64,000 nt of DNA, from contig JAMPXJ010000003.1 of assembly GCA_023701205.1 (NCBI GenBank), positions 124,001 to 188,000 on the forward strand. Direction: 5' to 3'. The notes below the pieces were generated by a model. It saw only the letters and a list, made by a program, of their open reading frames with translations, was not told the DNA's origin and made no database searches. The position numbers were made by a program, and so were the translations under genes. This DNA comes from Oligoflexia bacterium. Lineage in GTDB: Bacteria > Bdellovibrionota > UBA1018. Below, piece by piece: positions 1 through 8,876 of this stretch (the first letter of the stretch is position 1; every line of letters starts with the position of its first letter).

Positions 1-1
1 G

Positions 2-1366
2 ATCCGCCGTAAAAGTCTAAACGTACCAGATAAGGACACAGAAGAAAAAATAGAGCTCCTTTCCAAAATCGGATTGGCTATCAAGGCTATTTTTGGTGAG
101 GCCGACATTCACCGCCCAATGATCTATTCCGAGAACGGCCGAATGATGGTGACACTCTCCAGTGCCCTTTGGAAAGATCCATTGATGTCTCTGGATATTG
201 ATATCAAGAAGGTTTTCACGCATCTCGACGAATACGGAGTCGGCTCGGAGCACTACAAACTACTGCAGCAAGTTCTCCATGGGATTTCCGCTGATGAGAT
301 AAGTAGCCTTGCTTCGGAGTTTGGAATGCCCAGTGCTTTTGTGCGTGGATTTGAAAAGCGGCGAGTGCACTTTCAAAATTCTCTGGCAGACGAGATCGCC
401 GCTCTCTTTGGCGACCCGAAGACGATGGTCGCCAAAGCGCGGAAGAATTTCCAAGTAAACAGTCAGCTGAATGGCACCGAGGTTCTTCGTTTCATAAAAG
501 ACAAATTCCGACGGCGCCTGGATCGAGACTTTCAACAACATACAGTCTTCAAGAATTTCGAAGACTATAAGAACTATGTGATGAAGTTTCCCGAGTACCG
601 GCAGATCATCGAGGAATTTAGGAAGAGTACGGTTCTATCGATAAATCGTCATCGATTGCGGCGATCCTCGATACTGACGGGCGGATTTAAGAATCTCTTT
701 GAAACGGGCACCAGCTCAATTGGTAAAGGTACACAATTTGAGGAGTACGGTCGGGGCCGCCTGGCAGCCGAAGCAGAAGGTTTGGGCCTTTCCGTGGAGG
801 ACTATCAGAGGATGGTGCCTGCCACATATCGGGCCAAATCCGCGTTTGTTCTAGATTCAAGCCAGATGAAGGGATCTGAAAGTCGTTACGGCACTGACAA
901 TTACTTCAGCTTACTTCAAAAGCTCTTGGAAGATCCAAAGGCACCCCTTGTAACAATGACTATTGGAGATTCACTAGATGATTCTTTCCGATGGTACAGC
1001 AAACCCCTGCTCGCGGAGGACTTTCCTTACTTGGCGGCCCCATTCATTCATGATGCTCAAAGAAGACTGAATCGGAAAACGCTGTCTACAGTCAACTATC
1101 GCGGAAGCGATTCGATTGGTCACTTTCCTGAAGTCGCGCCTGTGTTTTTTGGAAATCTGGATAAGATGCTGAAAGTTCACCTCAGGACAGACATAAATGG
1201 GCTTTTTGAATCGATGAACCTCCCTATGATTTACACAGAAGCGCAGGTTCACGGATATTTTGGGATCGGAAACGTGCATATGATAGCGCTGAAGGCCTCG
1301 GATAAAGTCCCGGAAGAGCTTTTAGAGACATATCGGTTGTTGGGAATTCAGGTGATTCGGTATTGA
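2..1366 (+). CDS. Unrecognised protein, 5' end outside window
   Basis: The reading frame is open from base 2, so the true start lies upstream of the window. A TTG at 74 is only an internal possibility. The visible part is about 454 residues, soluble, with no signal peptide or membrane segment. The first half is charged and largely helical. The second half has hydrophobic strand-like stretches around MTIGDSL and HMIALKA and ends in GIQVIRY. I do not recognise the family. The base composition is clearly more AT-rich than the genes that follow, and a transposase remnant lies directly downstream. Together these suggest horizontally acquired DNA, which is an inference. That it is coding is well supported by the long open frame; its function is unknown. 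Confidence 0.75.
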   Translation: MRRKSLNVPDKDTEEKIELLSKIGLAIKAIFGEADIHRPMIYSENGRMMVTLSSALWKDPLMSLDIDIKKVFTHLDEYGVGSEHYKLLQQVLHGISADEISSLASEFGMPSAFVRGFEKRRVHFQNSLADEIAALFGDPKTMVAKARKNFQVNSQLNGTEVLRFIKDKFRRRLDRDFQQHTVFKNFEDYKNYVMKFPEYRQIIEEFRKSTVLSINRHRLRRSSILTGGFKNLFETGTSSIGKGTQFEEYGRGRLAAEAEGLGLSVEDYQRMVPATYRAKSAFVLDSSQMKGSESRYGTDNYFSLLQKLLEDPKAPLVTMTIGDSLDDSFRWYSKPLLAEDFPYLAAPFIHDAQRRLNRKTLSTVNYRGSDSIGHFPEVAPVFFGNLDKMLKVHLRTDINGLFESMNLPMIYTEAQVHGYFGIGNVHMIALKASDKVPEELLETYRLLGIQVIRY

Positions 1367-1367
1367 T

Positions 1368-1564
1368 GGAACCAGCCACTTGCCCGAGTCGGGGTCGCGG
1401 TAGCTCACGCGACCGCGCCAGACACAGCTCATCGTCGTGGAGTCGAGCGAGAAGACCTGGCCATGAAAGCGGAATCCGGCTTTCTTGGGGGCAACCAACT
1501 GAGCGCGAGCCAGGCAGTAGGCGTAAAGGAGTTCCCGGCGCCCGAGTTTCCCTCCAAAAGCGAT
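1368..1564 (-). pseudogene. IS4-family transposase remnant with internal deletion
   Basis: No intact gene is present, but the minus-strand frame reads RELLYAYCLARAQLVAP, then GFRFHGQVFSLDSTTM, then RGRVSYRDPDSGKWLV. IS4-family DDE transposases have a Phe-Arg-Phe segment and SLD(S/A)TTI around the first catalytic Asp. Much further on they have a RVRYYDPETGKxLVFLTNN-like strand before the last catalytic region. Here the two segments are joined directly, so the part carrying the second Asp is gone, as are both protein ends. A stop codon precedes the N-terminal side. Inverted repeats were not found. This is most likely an old, inactive insertion-sequence scar. Confidence 0.55.
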
Positions 1565-1624
1565 TCAGACCACCGGCGATGGATGGTTGAAACCTGACTA
1601 TTCCGCCCAAGCCCAAGGACGGGC

Positions 1625-2323
1625 TTAGGTCATTGCGAGGGCGGGCTCCCGCCGGTCTTCGCGATAAGCGATCCGCACCAAAAAGATCGCGTAAAAAGCC
1701 GCGAAATGGCACATCAGCGACGGGAGCGCCGTTTCGAAGAGGCTTGGGAGGACTGCCGCCAAAAAGAGCGACGGAAGGATGAAGAGCAGGGAGCCGATCA
1801 GGAGGTCACCCAGGTGTTTCCGCGCCGAAGGGTCTTCGATGTGCGGCAGGAGCGCCGCGGGGATGAAGATCATGCTCATCTGGGTGATCTCGTAAAAAGC
1901 CCCGTAGAAGTGAAACCAGGGCTCAATGTGGCGATAGCGCGCGTACATGAACTGGCAGATCGTTCCCGTGACGAAGCGGGTATCCACGACGATCCAGAAG
2001 GAGAAGAGCGCGCCCACGGCGACAGAGGCCCAGGCGAAACGGCGGAGCCAGCGGGGAGCGCTGGGATGGAGCTCCGAGATCAGAAGCAGGCTGAGTGGCG
2101 GCAGCCAGGTCACGTCGAGGAAGGCCATCCGGGAAAGAAAAAGCTGATGAGTGCCGGTGGCTGAACAGATGAAGACTTCCAGGGCCTGGTAGCCTGCAAG
2201 CAGGAAGAGCGTTGCCGCGATGAGGGTCAGTAGTTTTCTGCGGCCCTGGAGCCCGAGCGCCCAGATGCCGGCGAGGACCTCGAAGAGGGCGGTCAGGGTT
2301 CCGAGCCAGGGGGAGTAGGTCAT
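1625..2323 (-). CDS. Seven-helix integral membrane protein, unknown function
   Basis: About 232 residues, almost entirely hydrophobic, with roughly seven predicted membrane spans separated by short loops. The layout resembles the 7TM N-terminal sensor modules found on some histidine kinases, but no kinase or other output domain follows. The ATG at 2323 is preferred over the overlapping GTG at 2326 because a GAGGAA ribosome-binding site sits about eight bases upstream. It starts only 12 bases after the sugar epimerase gene ends, so the two are probably cotranscribed. A role in the inner membrane is safe; the specific function is unknown. Confidence 0.75.
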   Translation of the reverse strand: MTYSPWLGTLTALFEVLAGIWALGLQGRRKLLTLIAATLFLLAGYQALEVFICSATGTHQLFLSRMAFLDVTWLPPLSLLLISELHPSAPRWLRRFAWASVAVGALFSFWIVVDTRFVTGTICQFMYARYRHIEPWFHFYGAFYEITQMSMIFIPAALLPHIEDPSARKHLGDLLIGSLLFILPSLFLAAVLPSLFETALPSLMCHFAAFYAIFLVRIAYREDRREPALAMT

Positions 2324-2335
2324 CACGGCGGTTCC

Positions 2336-3268
2336 TCAGGTGGCGAAGTGCCGATAGGTCCTGACAAGCCCTTCTTCGAAGGTGATCTTCGGAAGATAGC
2401 CCAGGCTCTCGCGTGCCGCACCGATGTCCGCAAGCGAATGCCGAACGTCGCCCAGGCGTGCCGGCCCGTGCTGGCGAAGGGCTCTCCTCCCGCTGATCCG
2501 CTCGAGCTCGTTCACCAGGTGGTTCAGGCTGTAGGCCTCTCCACAGGCGATATTGAACATCCGCCCGCAGGAGGAGGCTGGCGCACGCATCGCGGCCAGG
2601 TTCGCGTCCACGACGTTTTCGACATAAGTGAAATCGCGTGACTGCTCCCCGTCGCCATGCAGGGTGATGGGAGCGCCGCGTACGAGCGCGCTGATGAACT
2701 TCGGGATTACCGCGGAGTACTCTGAGTTCGGGTCCTGACGCGGCCCGAAAATATTGAAGTATCTCAGCGACACGGTCTCCAGTCCGTAAAGCTTATGGAA
2801 GAGGCGCATGTAAGTCTCCCCGGCCGCTTTCTGAAGCGCGTAAGGGGAGAGTGGGTTCATCGCCATGCTCTCGAGCTTCGGCATTTCCTCGGAGTCACCG
2901 TAGATCGAGCTCGAGGAAGCGAAAACCACGCGCCGAACATTCTGGTCCCTGCAAGCGAGGAGGACATTGAGCGTTCCGGTGAGATTGGTTTCGTTGGTTG
3001 CGGCGGGATCTTCGACGGAGCGGGGGACGGAAGCGGTGGCCGCCTGGTGAAAGACGGTGTCCATGCCGTGGGTCGCTCTGCGGACGGTGTCCGGGTCGCG
3101 AATATCCCCTTCAACCAGTTCCAGCTCTCCTTGAAAGCCGTCAAGGTTCTGACGTCGCCCACTGGAAAGGTCATCCAGGATGCGAACTTCGTGGCCATCT
3201 CTCAGAAGTCTTTCGGCGATATGGCTCCCGATGAATCCGGCGCCGCCGGTAACCAAACATTTTGCCAT
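2336..3268 (-). CDS. NAD-dependent nucleotide-sugar epimerase (extended SDR)
   Basis: About 310 residues with the hallmarks of the GalE/WbpP branch of extended short-chain dehydrogenases. The Rossmann motif TGGAGFIG is near residues 6-13, a Ser-rich active-site strand SSSSIYGD near 118-125, and the catalytic YxxxK pair is Tyr143/Lys147. NIFGPRQDP and HGDGEQSRDF match the substrate-binding half of UDP-hexose(NAc) 4-epimerases. The start is set at the ATG at 3268, immediately before the Rossmann strand; an upstream extension of 20 residues does not look like part of the family. It probably makes a UDP-sugar for surface polysaccharide, consistent with the WecA-like transferase gene diverging from it. 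The exact sugar cannot be read from sequence. Confidence 0.88.
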   Translation of the reverse strand: MAKCLVTGGAGFIGSHIAERLLRDGHEVRILDDLSSGRRQNLDGFQGELELVEGDIRDPDTVRRATHGMDTVFHQAATASVPRSVEDPAATNETNLTGTLNVLLACRDQNVRRVVFASSSSIYGDSEEMPKLESMAMNPLSPYALQKAAGETYMRLFHKLYGLETVSLRYFNIFGPRQDPNSEYSAVIPKFISALVRGAPITLHGDGEQSRDFTYVENVVDANLAAMRAPASSCGRMFNIACGEAYSLNHLVNELERISGRRALRQHGPARLGDVRHSLADIGAARESLGYLPKITFEEGLVRTYRHFAT

Positions 3269-3373
3269 GAGCTTAGATCCTATTTCATGAAGCAGCTCGG
3301 GAGAAAAGGGCAATTCTGAATCTGGCAATCACGAGATGAGCGCTCTCAGGCGTCCGTATGACGCGCCGCAGTT

Positions 3374-5035
3374 ATGAGCGTCATTTGCTTCTGCTATGGA
3401 AGATTCAACCCCCCCAAAGATTCAACCCCGGGGCTTTTCCATCCGATAAATGGAAGTGTGATAGGCCACTTCCTCTTCTCCGGAAAACTCAGCTGGATCC
3501 TTCCATTTCCGGCGGCTGCCTTGCTGGGCTGGGCACTTACCTTCGTAACCCGAGCGATCGCGATCCGTTTCTCGATATTCGCCCGACCCAATGCCCGACG
3601 TCGCCATCCAAAGCTCACCCCGCTGCTCGGAGGATTGACTGTTTACCTGGTAATCGCGCCGATTCTTACCGCGATCTGGGTCTTGGTGCCCTCGGACGGG
3701 GGTCATGATGGCTCGGTCGCGGCGCTTTTGATCGCGAGTTCGCTGGTCTTTGCCACAGGTGTACTGGACGATTTTCTCGAGATCCGTGCGGGTCACAAAT
3801 TCTTCGGCCAGTTCGTCGCCGCGATGCTGATCCTCGTCACCGAGCCGAATCTCCCGGTGATCTTCGAAAACTACCAGGTGCCGCACTGGCTCGGCTATCC
3901 CCTGTCCTTCGTGTGGATCGTGGGCCTGACCAACGCCTACAATCTGATCGATGGGCTGGATGGGCTTTGCGCGGGACTGGCGACGATTTCCGGTTTGGCG
4001 CTGGCTGCGATGCTGCCTCCGGGCCCGGCGCAGATCATGGCGCTGAGCGTGGCAGGCACCGCGGCGGGCTTCCTGGTTCACAATTTCAACCCCGCACGCA
4101 TTTTCCTGGGCGACAGCGGAAGCCTGCTTCTGGGCTTCATGCTGGGTGCCCTTTCCTTCAAGATCCAGCTTTCTGGACCGCTCGCACCTGCGGCAGCGCT
4201 GATGGTCTTCGCCTTCTCGGTGCCGATCCTCGATACTTCGCTTGCGATCATCCGGCGAACGCGGCTGTCGCGCTCGGTTTTCGCGGGAGATCGCGGCCAT
4301 CTGCATCATCGCCTGCAGCATCTGGGGATGTCCGTCCGCAAGACAGCGGTAAGCCTTTATCTGCTGCATGCCTATTTCGGGCTTTCGGCATGGACGATCT
4401 GGCGGGGCTCCCCCGAGTGGGGCTGGATGGCCTTCGTGACCGCGTTGCCGGTGCTCTTCATCGTCGTGAAGGGACTCAAGTTCACCGAGCACCTGCTTTC
4501 CTACCAGTCGGCGCGGCTGAGCTACTCATTCCTGAGCGATGAGCTCGACGCGCTTTCGGATCTCGAGCCCGCGCGGCAGGTCGTCAGCGATCAGATGCGG
4601 CATTATGAGCAGACGCAGGAGCCCTTCAGCGTGGTGCTGATCGACTGTTCGGCGTATATCCAGCAGATCGTCCATGCGCATCCGACCCGGATCGTGAACT
4701 TCTACGTGAGCCTCTATGGCACGATCAAGGCCCGCCTGCGCAAGACGGATCTCATCGTCCGCCCGACCGAGCTGGTATTCGCGATCATCCTTCCGAAAAC
4801 CTGGGATCATGAAGGGGAGCATGCGAAGATTTTCGATTTCCTGCGGAAGGAGTTGAAAAGCCTCCAGGAGGCGCATGGGATCTTCCAAGGTGATCCGCTG
4901 CATCCGGAAGGCTACAAGCTCCTCGTTTATCCCAAGGACCGCGCGCGTATCCTGAGAGCCGTCGACTTCTCCGAGCAGGGATTGGTGTCCTCGCCACGTA
5001 AGGACCTCGGCCGAACCCGCCGTAAAGCCGCCTAG
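3374..5035 (+). CDS. WecA/TagO-like polyprenyl-phosphate sugar transferase fused to degenerate GGDEF
   Basis: This 553-residue protein has the multi-span glycosyltransferase-4 (MraY/WecA) core to about residue 370. The catalytic Asp pair is in GVLDDFLEIRAGHK (about 130-142), with NAYNLIDGLDGLCAG (187-201), IFLGDSGS (243-250) and the cytoplasmic HLHHRL loop (309-314). Such enzymes move a sugar-1-phosphate onto undecaprenyl phosphate to start glycan synthesis at the inner membrane. An unusual soluble tail (about 385-553) follows. It has the GGDEF fold signature PFSVVLIDCSAY..., an RLRKTDL strand and RPTELVFAIILP where RxGGDEFxxilP would be. The GGDEF residues are lost, so it should not make c-di-GMP. 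The start is uncertain by up to about 40 residues. Confidence 0.85.
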   Translation: MSVICFCYGRFNPPKDSTPGLFHPINGSVIGHFLFSGKLSWILPFPAAALLGWALTFVTRAIAIRFSIFARPNARRRHPKLTPLLGGLTVYLVIAPILTAIWVLVPSDGGHDGSVAALLIASSLVFATGVLDDFLEIRAGHKFFGQFVAAMLILVTEPNLPVIFENYQVPHWLGYPLSFVWIVGLTNAYNLIDGLDGLCAGLATISGLALAAMLPPGPAQIMALSVAGTAAGFLVHNFNPARIFLGDSGSLLLGFMLGALSFKIQLSGPLAPAAALMVFAFSVPILDTSLAIIRRTRLSRSVFAGDRGHLHHRLQHLGMSVRKTAVSLYLLHAYFGLSAWTIWRGSPEWGWMAFVTALPVLFIVVKGLKFTEHLLSYQSARLSYSFLSDELDALSDLEPARQVVSDQMRHYEQTQEPFSVVLIDCSAYIQQIVHAHPTRIVNFYVSLYGTIKARLRKTDLIVRPTELVFAIILPKTWDHEGEHAKIFDFLRKELKSLQEAHGIFQGDPLHPEGYKLLVYPKDRARILRAVDFSEQGLVSSPRKDLGRTRRKAA

Positions 5036-5469
5036 TCTTCGCTTACCTCGTTCGAAAGCTCGTTGGGATTCGGGACGGCTTCGGCGGGAAAGTGCTGATG
5101 CAGGACCTGTCCGATCTCGCGCACGGCGAGCGCGATCGCGTTCTCGTAATGCGTGGAGGTCAGGTCGCGCGAAAGATTCCGCGCGATGCGCTCCCAGTAG
5201 AGCTGCCCCACGACCTTGTGAACTCCCTCGTCACCGATGATCGCGAATTTGTGCTTTCGGAGGTTCACATAAAGGAGGACCGCATTTCGCTGTGCCGTGC
5301 GGAACATCCCGAAACGGCGGAAAACGATCCAGGCGCGCGCGAAGGGATCCTTCTCGATCCAGCGTCGCGTCAGATGCACGCGGATCTCACCGGTGGTGCC
5401 GGCCTCGGCCTCCGCGATCGCCTTGACGATGGGAGAGTATCTTTTCTGGATTTCGCGCTTACCAATCAC
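5032..5469 (-). CDS. TPM-domain protein, second copy of LemA operon
   Basis: About 145 residues forming a single TPM-type domain. It starts with IGKREIQKRYSPIVKAIAEAEAGTTGEIRVHL and ends in an acidic Asn/Glu-rich tail. The family (YgcG/TPM_phosphatase) is tied to membrane or envelope stress functions and to photosystem repair in plants. This copy has no signal peptide or membrane span, so it is probably cytoplasmic. The GTG at 5469 is chosen because it overlaps the end of the preceding TPM gene and follows a GGAGGAGGGG ribosome-binding site; a GTG at 5487 is less well placed. Its stop overlaps the end of the convergent WecA-like gene by four bases. Confidence 0.75.
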   Translation of the reverse strand: MIGKREIQKRYSPIVKAIAEAEAGTTGEIRVHLTRRWIEKDPFARAWIVFRRFGMFRTAQRNAVLLYVNLRKHKFAIIGDEGVHKVVGQLYWERIARNLSRDLTSTHYENAIALAVREIGQVLHQHFPAEAVPNPNELSNEVSED

Positions 5470-6298
5470 CGCTGGCCCCTCCTCCACCTGAAAGCCCGCC
5501 CCCGCCGAGAAAACCGCCTCCGCTGCTGCGACCTCCTCGGGTGCCCCAACCGGGGCCCGCGCTCCAGGAGCCTCTGCGCCGCCAATCGAAAGTCGGGCGG
5601 GAGCGGTACCAGCCGCCGCCGGTGAAGTGAGCGTCCACCGAGGTCAGCATGCGGAGCGCGACAAGAGTCACGATGAGAGCCAGGACGAGCCATGGCAACG
5701 GAATTTCGCCCTCTCCGCCGCTCTGAGCTTTCCAGCCGCCGCGCAGGCCGCCGGATCGGAGGAGGGTGGTGGCGCGGCCGCTCGTGATCAGCGGGCTCTC
5801 GATCACTCGCAGGATCTCCACTGCCGCGAGCGCGATCGCCCGGTCGGGATTTCCGTTTTTCAGCTCGGGTATCAGGAATTCGGAGAGTACCGTCTTCGAG
5901 CGCGCGTCCGTGAGCAGGGGCTCCAGCCCGTAGCCCACTTCGATCCGGGCCTTGCGATCCTTCCAGTAAAGCGCGAGTAGGATCCCGTTGTCCTTGCCAC
6001 GCTGGCCGATTTTCCAGGCGGCGAAGGCGCGGTTGGTCCAGTCCACGCTGTCTTCGCCATCGAGGCCCGCGAAAATGGCGAGCACGACCTGCTCGCCGGT
6101 CGCGTGATCGTGCTCGACAAGAAGGCTTTGGAGCGCTTCGCGGATTGAGGGCGAAAGGATCCCGGGTTCGTCCAGAACATAATAGCGAGGCGCGGGCGGG
6201 ATTTCCTTGCCGTTGGCGGGTGCGAGCGGCAGCGTCCCAAGTAACGCGCTCCCGAGGAGGAATCCGGTCAGCGGGCCCGAAATGCGCCTGAAGCTCAC
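5459..6298 (-). CDS. TPM-domain membrane protein, YgcG family
   Basis: A 279-residue YgcG-type protein. The order is an N-terminal signal peptide ending near APANGKE, a TPM domain beginning YYVLDEPGILSP, an iVGYGLEPLLTD-like core, one membrane helix (about residues 201-217) and a glycine/serine-rich C-terminus. Family members usually place the TPM domain in the periplasm and end in such a Gly-rich tail. It lies between lemA (four-base overlap) and the second TPM gene, the common LemA-TPM-TPM arrangement, so the three products probably act together at the envelope. The biochemical role is not established. Confidence 0.85.
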   Translation of the reverse strand: MSFRRISGPLTGFLLGSALLGTLPLAPANGKEIPPAPRYYVLDEPGILSPSIREALQSLLVEHDHATGEQVVLAIFAGLDGEDSVDWTNRAFAAWKIGQRGKDNGILLALYWKDRKARIEVGYGLEPLLTDARSKTVLSEFLIPELKNGNPDRAIALAAVEILRVIESPLITSGRATTLLRSGGLRGGWKAQSGGEGEIPLPWLVLALIVTLVALRMLTSVDAHFTGGGWYRSRPTFDWRRRGSWSAGPGWGTRGGRSSGGGFLGGGGLSGGGGASGDW

Positions 6299-6876
6299 TG
6301 GAAGTCCACCTTCGGCGCGGTCTGGGCGCCGGTGTCAGCGGTGAAGTAGGGGCGTTCCCGGAAATTCCGCAGGCTCGCCACGAGCGCCGTCGGGAAACGC
6401 CGGATCGCGGTATTGTACTCGCGCGCGGCTTCGTTGAAGCGCCGCCGCTCGACGGAGATTCGGTTCTCGGTTCCCTCGAGCTGGGATTGGAGCTCCAGGA
6501 AAGAGCGGTCGGCCTTGAGCTCGGGATAGCGTTCGGCGACGACCAGGAGGCGGGAAAGCGCTTGAGTCAGCTGCCCTTGAGCCTGGTCGAATCTCTGAAT
6601 CTCCTCAGGAGTCGCTTTGACCTGGCCCACCTGCGCGCGCGCCTTCGTGACTTCCTCCAGGACGGTCGCTTCGTGCTTGGCGTAGCCTTTCACGGTGGAT
6701 ACCAGATTCGGGATGAGGTCCGCGCGGCGCTGGTAGACGTTCTCCACCTGGGACCATTTCTCTTTCGTGTTTTCGTCCAGCTGCACGAGTGAATTCTGTG
6801 CTGAGACGAACCAAAGCGAAAACAGGAAAAGGATGGCGGCGAAAGTTCCAAAGACGATCAGGGCAGTTTTCTTCAT
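6295..6876 (-). CDS. lemA: LemA family protein
   Basis: A 193-residue protein with one N-terminal membrane helix (ALIVFGTFAAILFLFSLWFV) followed by the long helical LemA domain. Family marks are QLDENTKEKWSQVENVYQRR, DLIPNLVSTVKGYA and AxREYNTAIRRFPT near the C-terminus, including the usual 'YN...FP' motif. LemA proteins are membrane-anchored helical bundles of uncertain function, often in operons with TPM-domain proteins, as here. It is the first gene of that three-gene leftward operon, with an ATGA overlap to the next gene. It diverges from the TonB-dependent receptor. Confidence 0.92.
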   Translation of the reverse strand: MKKTALIVFGTFAAILFLFSLWFVSAQNSLVQLDENTKEKWSQVENVYQRRADLIPNLVSTVKGYAKHEATVLEEVTKARAQVGQVKATPEEIQRFDQAQGQLTQALSRLLVVAERYPELKADRSFLELQSQLEGTENRISVERRRFNEAAREYNTAIRRFPTALVASLRNFRERPYFTADTGAQTAPKVDFQ

Positions 6877-6950
6877 GACGGGCTCCGTAGGTTACCGACG
6901 CACTCCTGATTATTGTTTACACCGCTTTGTGCATGGGCTGGAAATTTTCT

Positions 6951-6980
6951 TTGACACGGCGCCTGGCCGGCAAATAGGGT
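6951..6980 (+). promoter_or_regulatory. Candidate promoter of the TonB-dependent receptor
   Basis: A perfect TTGACA lies at 6951-6956 with a weak -10 (TAGGGT) 18 bases later at 6975-6980. If used, transcription would begin almost at the ATG at 6987, so the transcript could be leaderless. The -10 match is poor and this is only a candidate. Confidence 0.35.
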
Positions 6981-6986
6981 CGGCCC

Positions 6987-8876
6987 ATGCTTTATGTTTC
7001 GCTCTTTCTCAAGGGCATTTTCCTCGCGGGCTTAGTCGAAACGCGCGTAGCGCACGCCGGGGATTCCGATCGCCTCGTGGTCACGGCAAGCCGGATCGAA
7101 ACGCCAGCGGAAGAGATTGGCAGCTCCCTGACCGTCATTACCGGCAAGGAGCTGCATCGGGGACAGGCGCGGACCGTTGGCGAGGCGCTCCGCGCCTTAC
7201 CGGGCGTTTCGGTCGTCAATTCCGGAGGCCCGGGGCAGCTGACACGGGTCTATGTCCGGGGCGCCGGCAGCGGCCATACGCTGGTTCTGATCGACGGAGT
7301 CAAGGCGAACGATCCGGCCGATATCTCTCGATCCTTTGATTTCGGGAATCTCTCGACGGATCACATCGAGCGAATCGAGATTCTCCGCGGACCCGAGAGC
7401 GTGCTTTACGGCTCGGATTCCACGGGGGGCGTGATCCAGATCTTCACGAAACGTGGCGGCGGGCCGCTGAAGAGCGCCATTGAAGGGGAATATGGCCGTT
7501 ATCGGAGTTACCGAACGGCGGCTTCTTTGAGCGGCGGCGAGCACGGCTTCAGCTATTCGCTCAGTGGCGAGCTTGCCGGAACCACCGGGTTTTCCGCTGC
7601 GGACGAGCGGCTCGGGAATCCCGAGGCGGATGGCCGGGTCTTCTCGGGCTTCTCGGGACGATTCGGGATGGAGCCTCTGGAGAAGTTGCGCGCGGACCTT
7701 TCGGCGCGCTATTCCTACGCGAAGCTTGATAACGATTTTTCAGGCGGCGCCGGAGGGGATGATCCTGATTTCACGACGGTCGAGAAGAAGCTGGCGCTCG
7801 GGCTGAAGGTCAGATCCGTACGCTCGCTCTGGTGGCAGCCCTCGATCGCGGCTGGATACAGTTTAACCCGGCGGGTATCGGAGTCCGCTCCGGATCCCGT
7901 TCAGCCGGGATTTTTCGATCATGCCCGCTACGAAGGATCCCGCATGCGGCTTGAGCTGCAGAACGATCTTTTCGTCAGCGACGAGAGCGCCTGGACGCTG
8001 CTCCTCGAAGGAGAGCGGGAAGCGGCCACCGCGAGAGACGATTCGTCCTGGGGGCTCATCGAGTTCCGGGATCGCGCCGCGGCCATGGGAGGTCTGGCCG
8101 TGCAGTACCAATATGCCGCGGATGAGGGTTTTTTCGCGACTGCGAGCGCGCGCCTTGACCGGCACTCGCGCGCGGGAACTCGCGCGACGTATCGACTGGC
8201 CCCGGGGTATCGATTCGGCCCGCAAGGGCTCGTGCTTCGAGGAAGCCTGGGTAGCGGCTTCAAGGCGCCTTCGCTTTTTCAGCTCTTCGGGGGCGTGAAC
8301 GGTAACCCGGAGCTGCGGCCCGAAACCAGCGTGGGTTTCGATCTTGGAGCGGAGATGCCGCTTTCCGGGGGAGGCCGGGTTTCGATTGCCGTTTTCAATA
8401 CGTTCTTTGACGGCCTGATCGTCGCCTCCGGACTGACGGCGCCCTTTCGGAATAGTGACGAGACGAGTTCGCGTGGAGTGGAGATTTCATCCGAAGGCAG
8501 GGTTATTCCCGCGCTCACCGGAGGGTTTTCCTATACCTACACGCGTGCCCGGAGCGATCGCACGGGGCTCCCGTTGGAAAAGATTCCGTTTCATGAGCTC
8601 TCTGCTCGGCTGAGTCATGAGTTCGTGGCGTTTTCCCAGCCGGCTGAAGCGATGCTTCAGGCCCGCTATGTCGGCGCGCGCCTTGATTTTGCGGGCGCGA
8701 TGCTTCAGCCCTACTTCCTCCTGGGTTCGAGTGCGCGCATGCGGCTGGAGAACTGGGCGACCGGTCTGAGCGCCTTCGGGCGGCTGGAAAATATTTTAGA
8801 TACCGAGTACCAGGAGGTCAGTGGCTATGGGACGGCGGGCCGGTCTCTTACCTTGGGGCTGCGGCAGGAGTTCTGA
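6987..8876 (+). CDS. TonB-dependent outer-membrane receptor, BtuB-like
   Basis: A 629-residue receptor with a signal peptide ending near VAHAG. A TonB box-like stretch (DRLVVTASR) comes next. The plug domain carries ITGKELHRGQARTVGEALRALPGV, VRGAGSGHTLVLIDG and RIEILRGPESVLYGSDSTGGVIQI, and the rest is a long beta-barrel ending in the typical terminal Phe (LRQEF). Spacing and plug motifs resemble the vitamin B12 receptor branch, but the substrate cannot be fixed. No cobalamin riboswitch was recognisable in the 110-base upstream gap. A tonB gene follows with overlapping ends, so the receptor and its energiser are cotranscribed. Confidence 0.88.
   Translation: MLYVSLFLKGIFLAGLVETRVAHAGDSDRLVVTASRIETPAEEIGSSLTVITGKELHRGQARTVGEALRALPGVSVVNSGGPGQLTRVYVRGAGSGHTLVLIDGVKANDPADISRSFDFGNLSTDHIERIEILRGPESVLYGSDSTGGVIQIFTKRGGGPLKSAIEGEYGRYRSYRTAASLSGGEHGFSYSLSGELAGTTGFSAADERLGNPEADGRVFSGFSGRFGMEPLEKLRADLSARYSYAKLDNDFSGGAGGDDPDFTTVEKKLALGLKVRSVRSLWWQPSIAAGYSLTRRVSESAPDPVQPGFFDHARYEGSRMRLELQNDLFVSDESAWTLLLEGEREAATARDDSSWGLIEFRDRAAAMGGLAVQYQYAADEGFFATASARLDRHSRAGTRATYRLAPGYRFGPQGLVLRGSLGSGFKAPSLFQLFGGVNGNPELRPETSVGFDLGAEMPLSGGGRVSIAVFNTFFDGLIVASGLTAPFRNSDETSSRGVEISSEGRVIPALTGGFSYTYTRARSDRTGLPLEKIPFHELSARLSHEFVAFSQPAEAMLQARYVGARLDFAGAMLQPYFLLGSSARMRLENWATGLSAFGRLENILDTEYQEVSGYGTAGRSLTLGLRQEF

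Noticed and set aside
1363..1590. Plus-strand 75-codon frame over the transposase scar
   Set aside because: Arg/Ser/Pro-rich, no ribosome-binding site; the minus strand carries recognisable IS4 protein sequence instead.
3422..4492. 356-codon minus-strand frame opposite the WecA-like gene
   Set aside because: Gln/Arg/Glu-rich antisense shadow of a transferase with all catalytic motifs.
6877..6986. Cobalamin riboswitch before the BtuB-like receptor
   Set aside because: The gap is only 110 bases and has no recognisable B12-box; too short for the usual aptamer.
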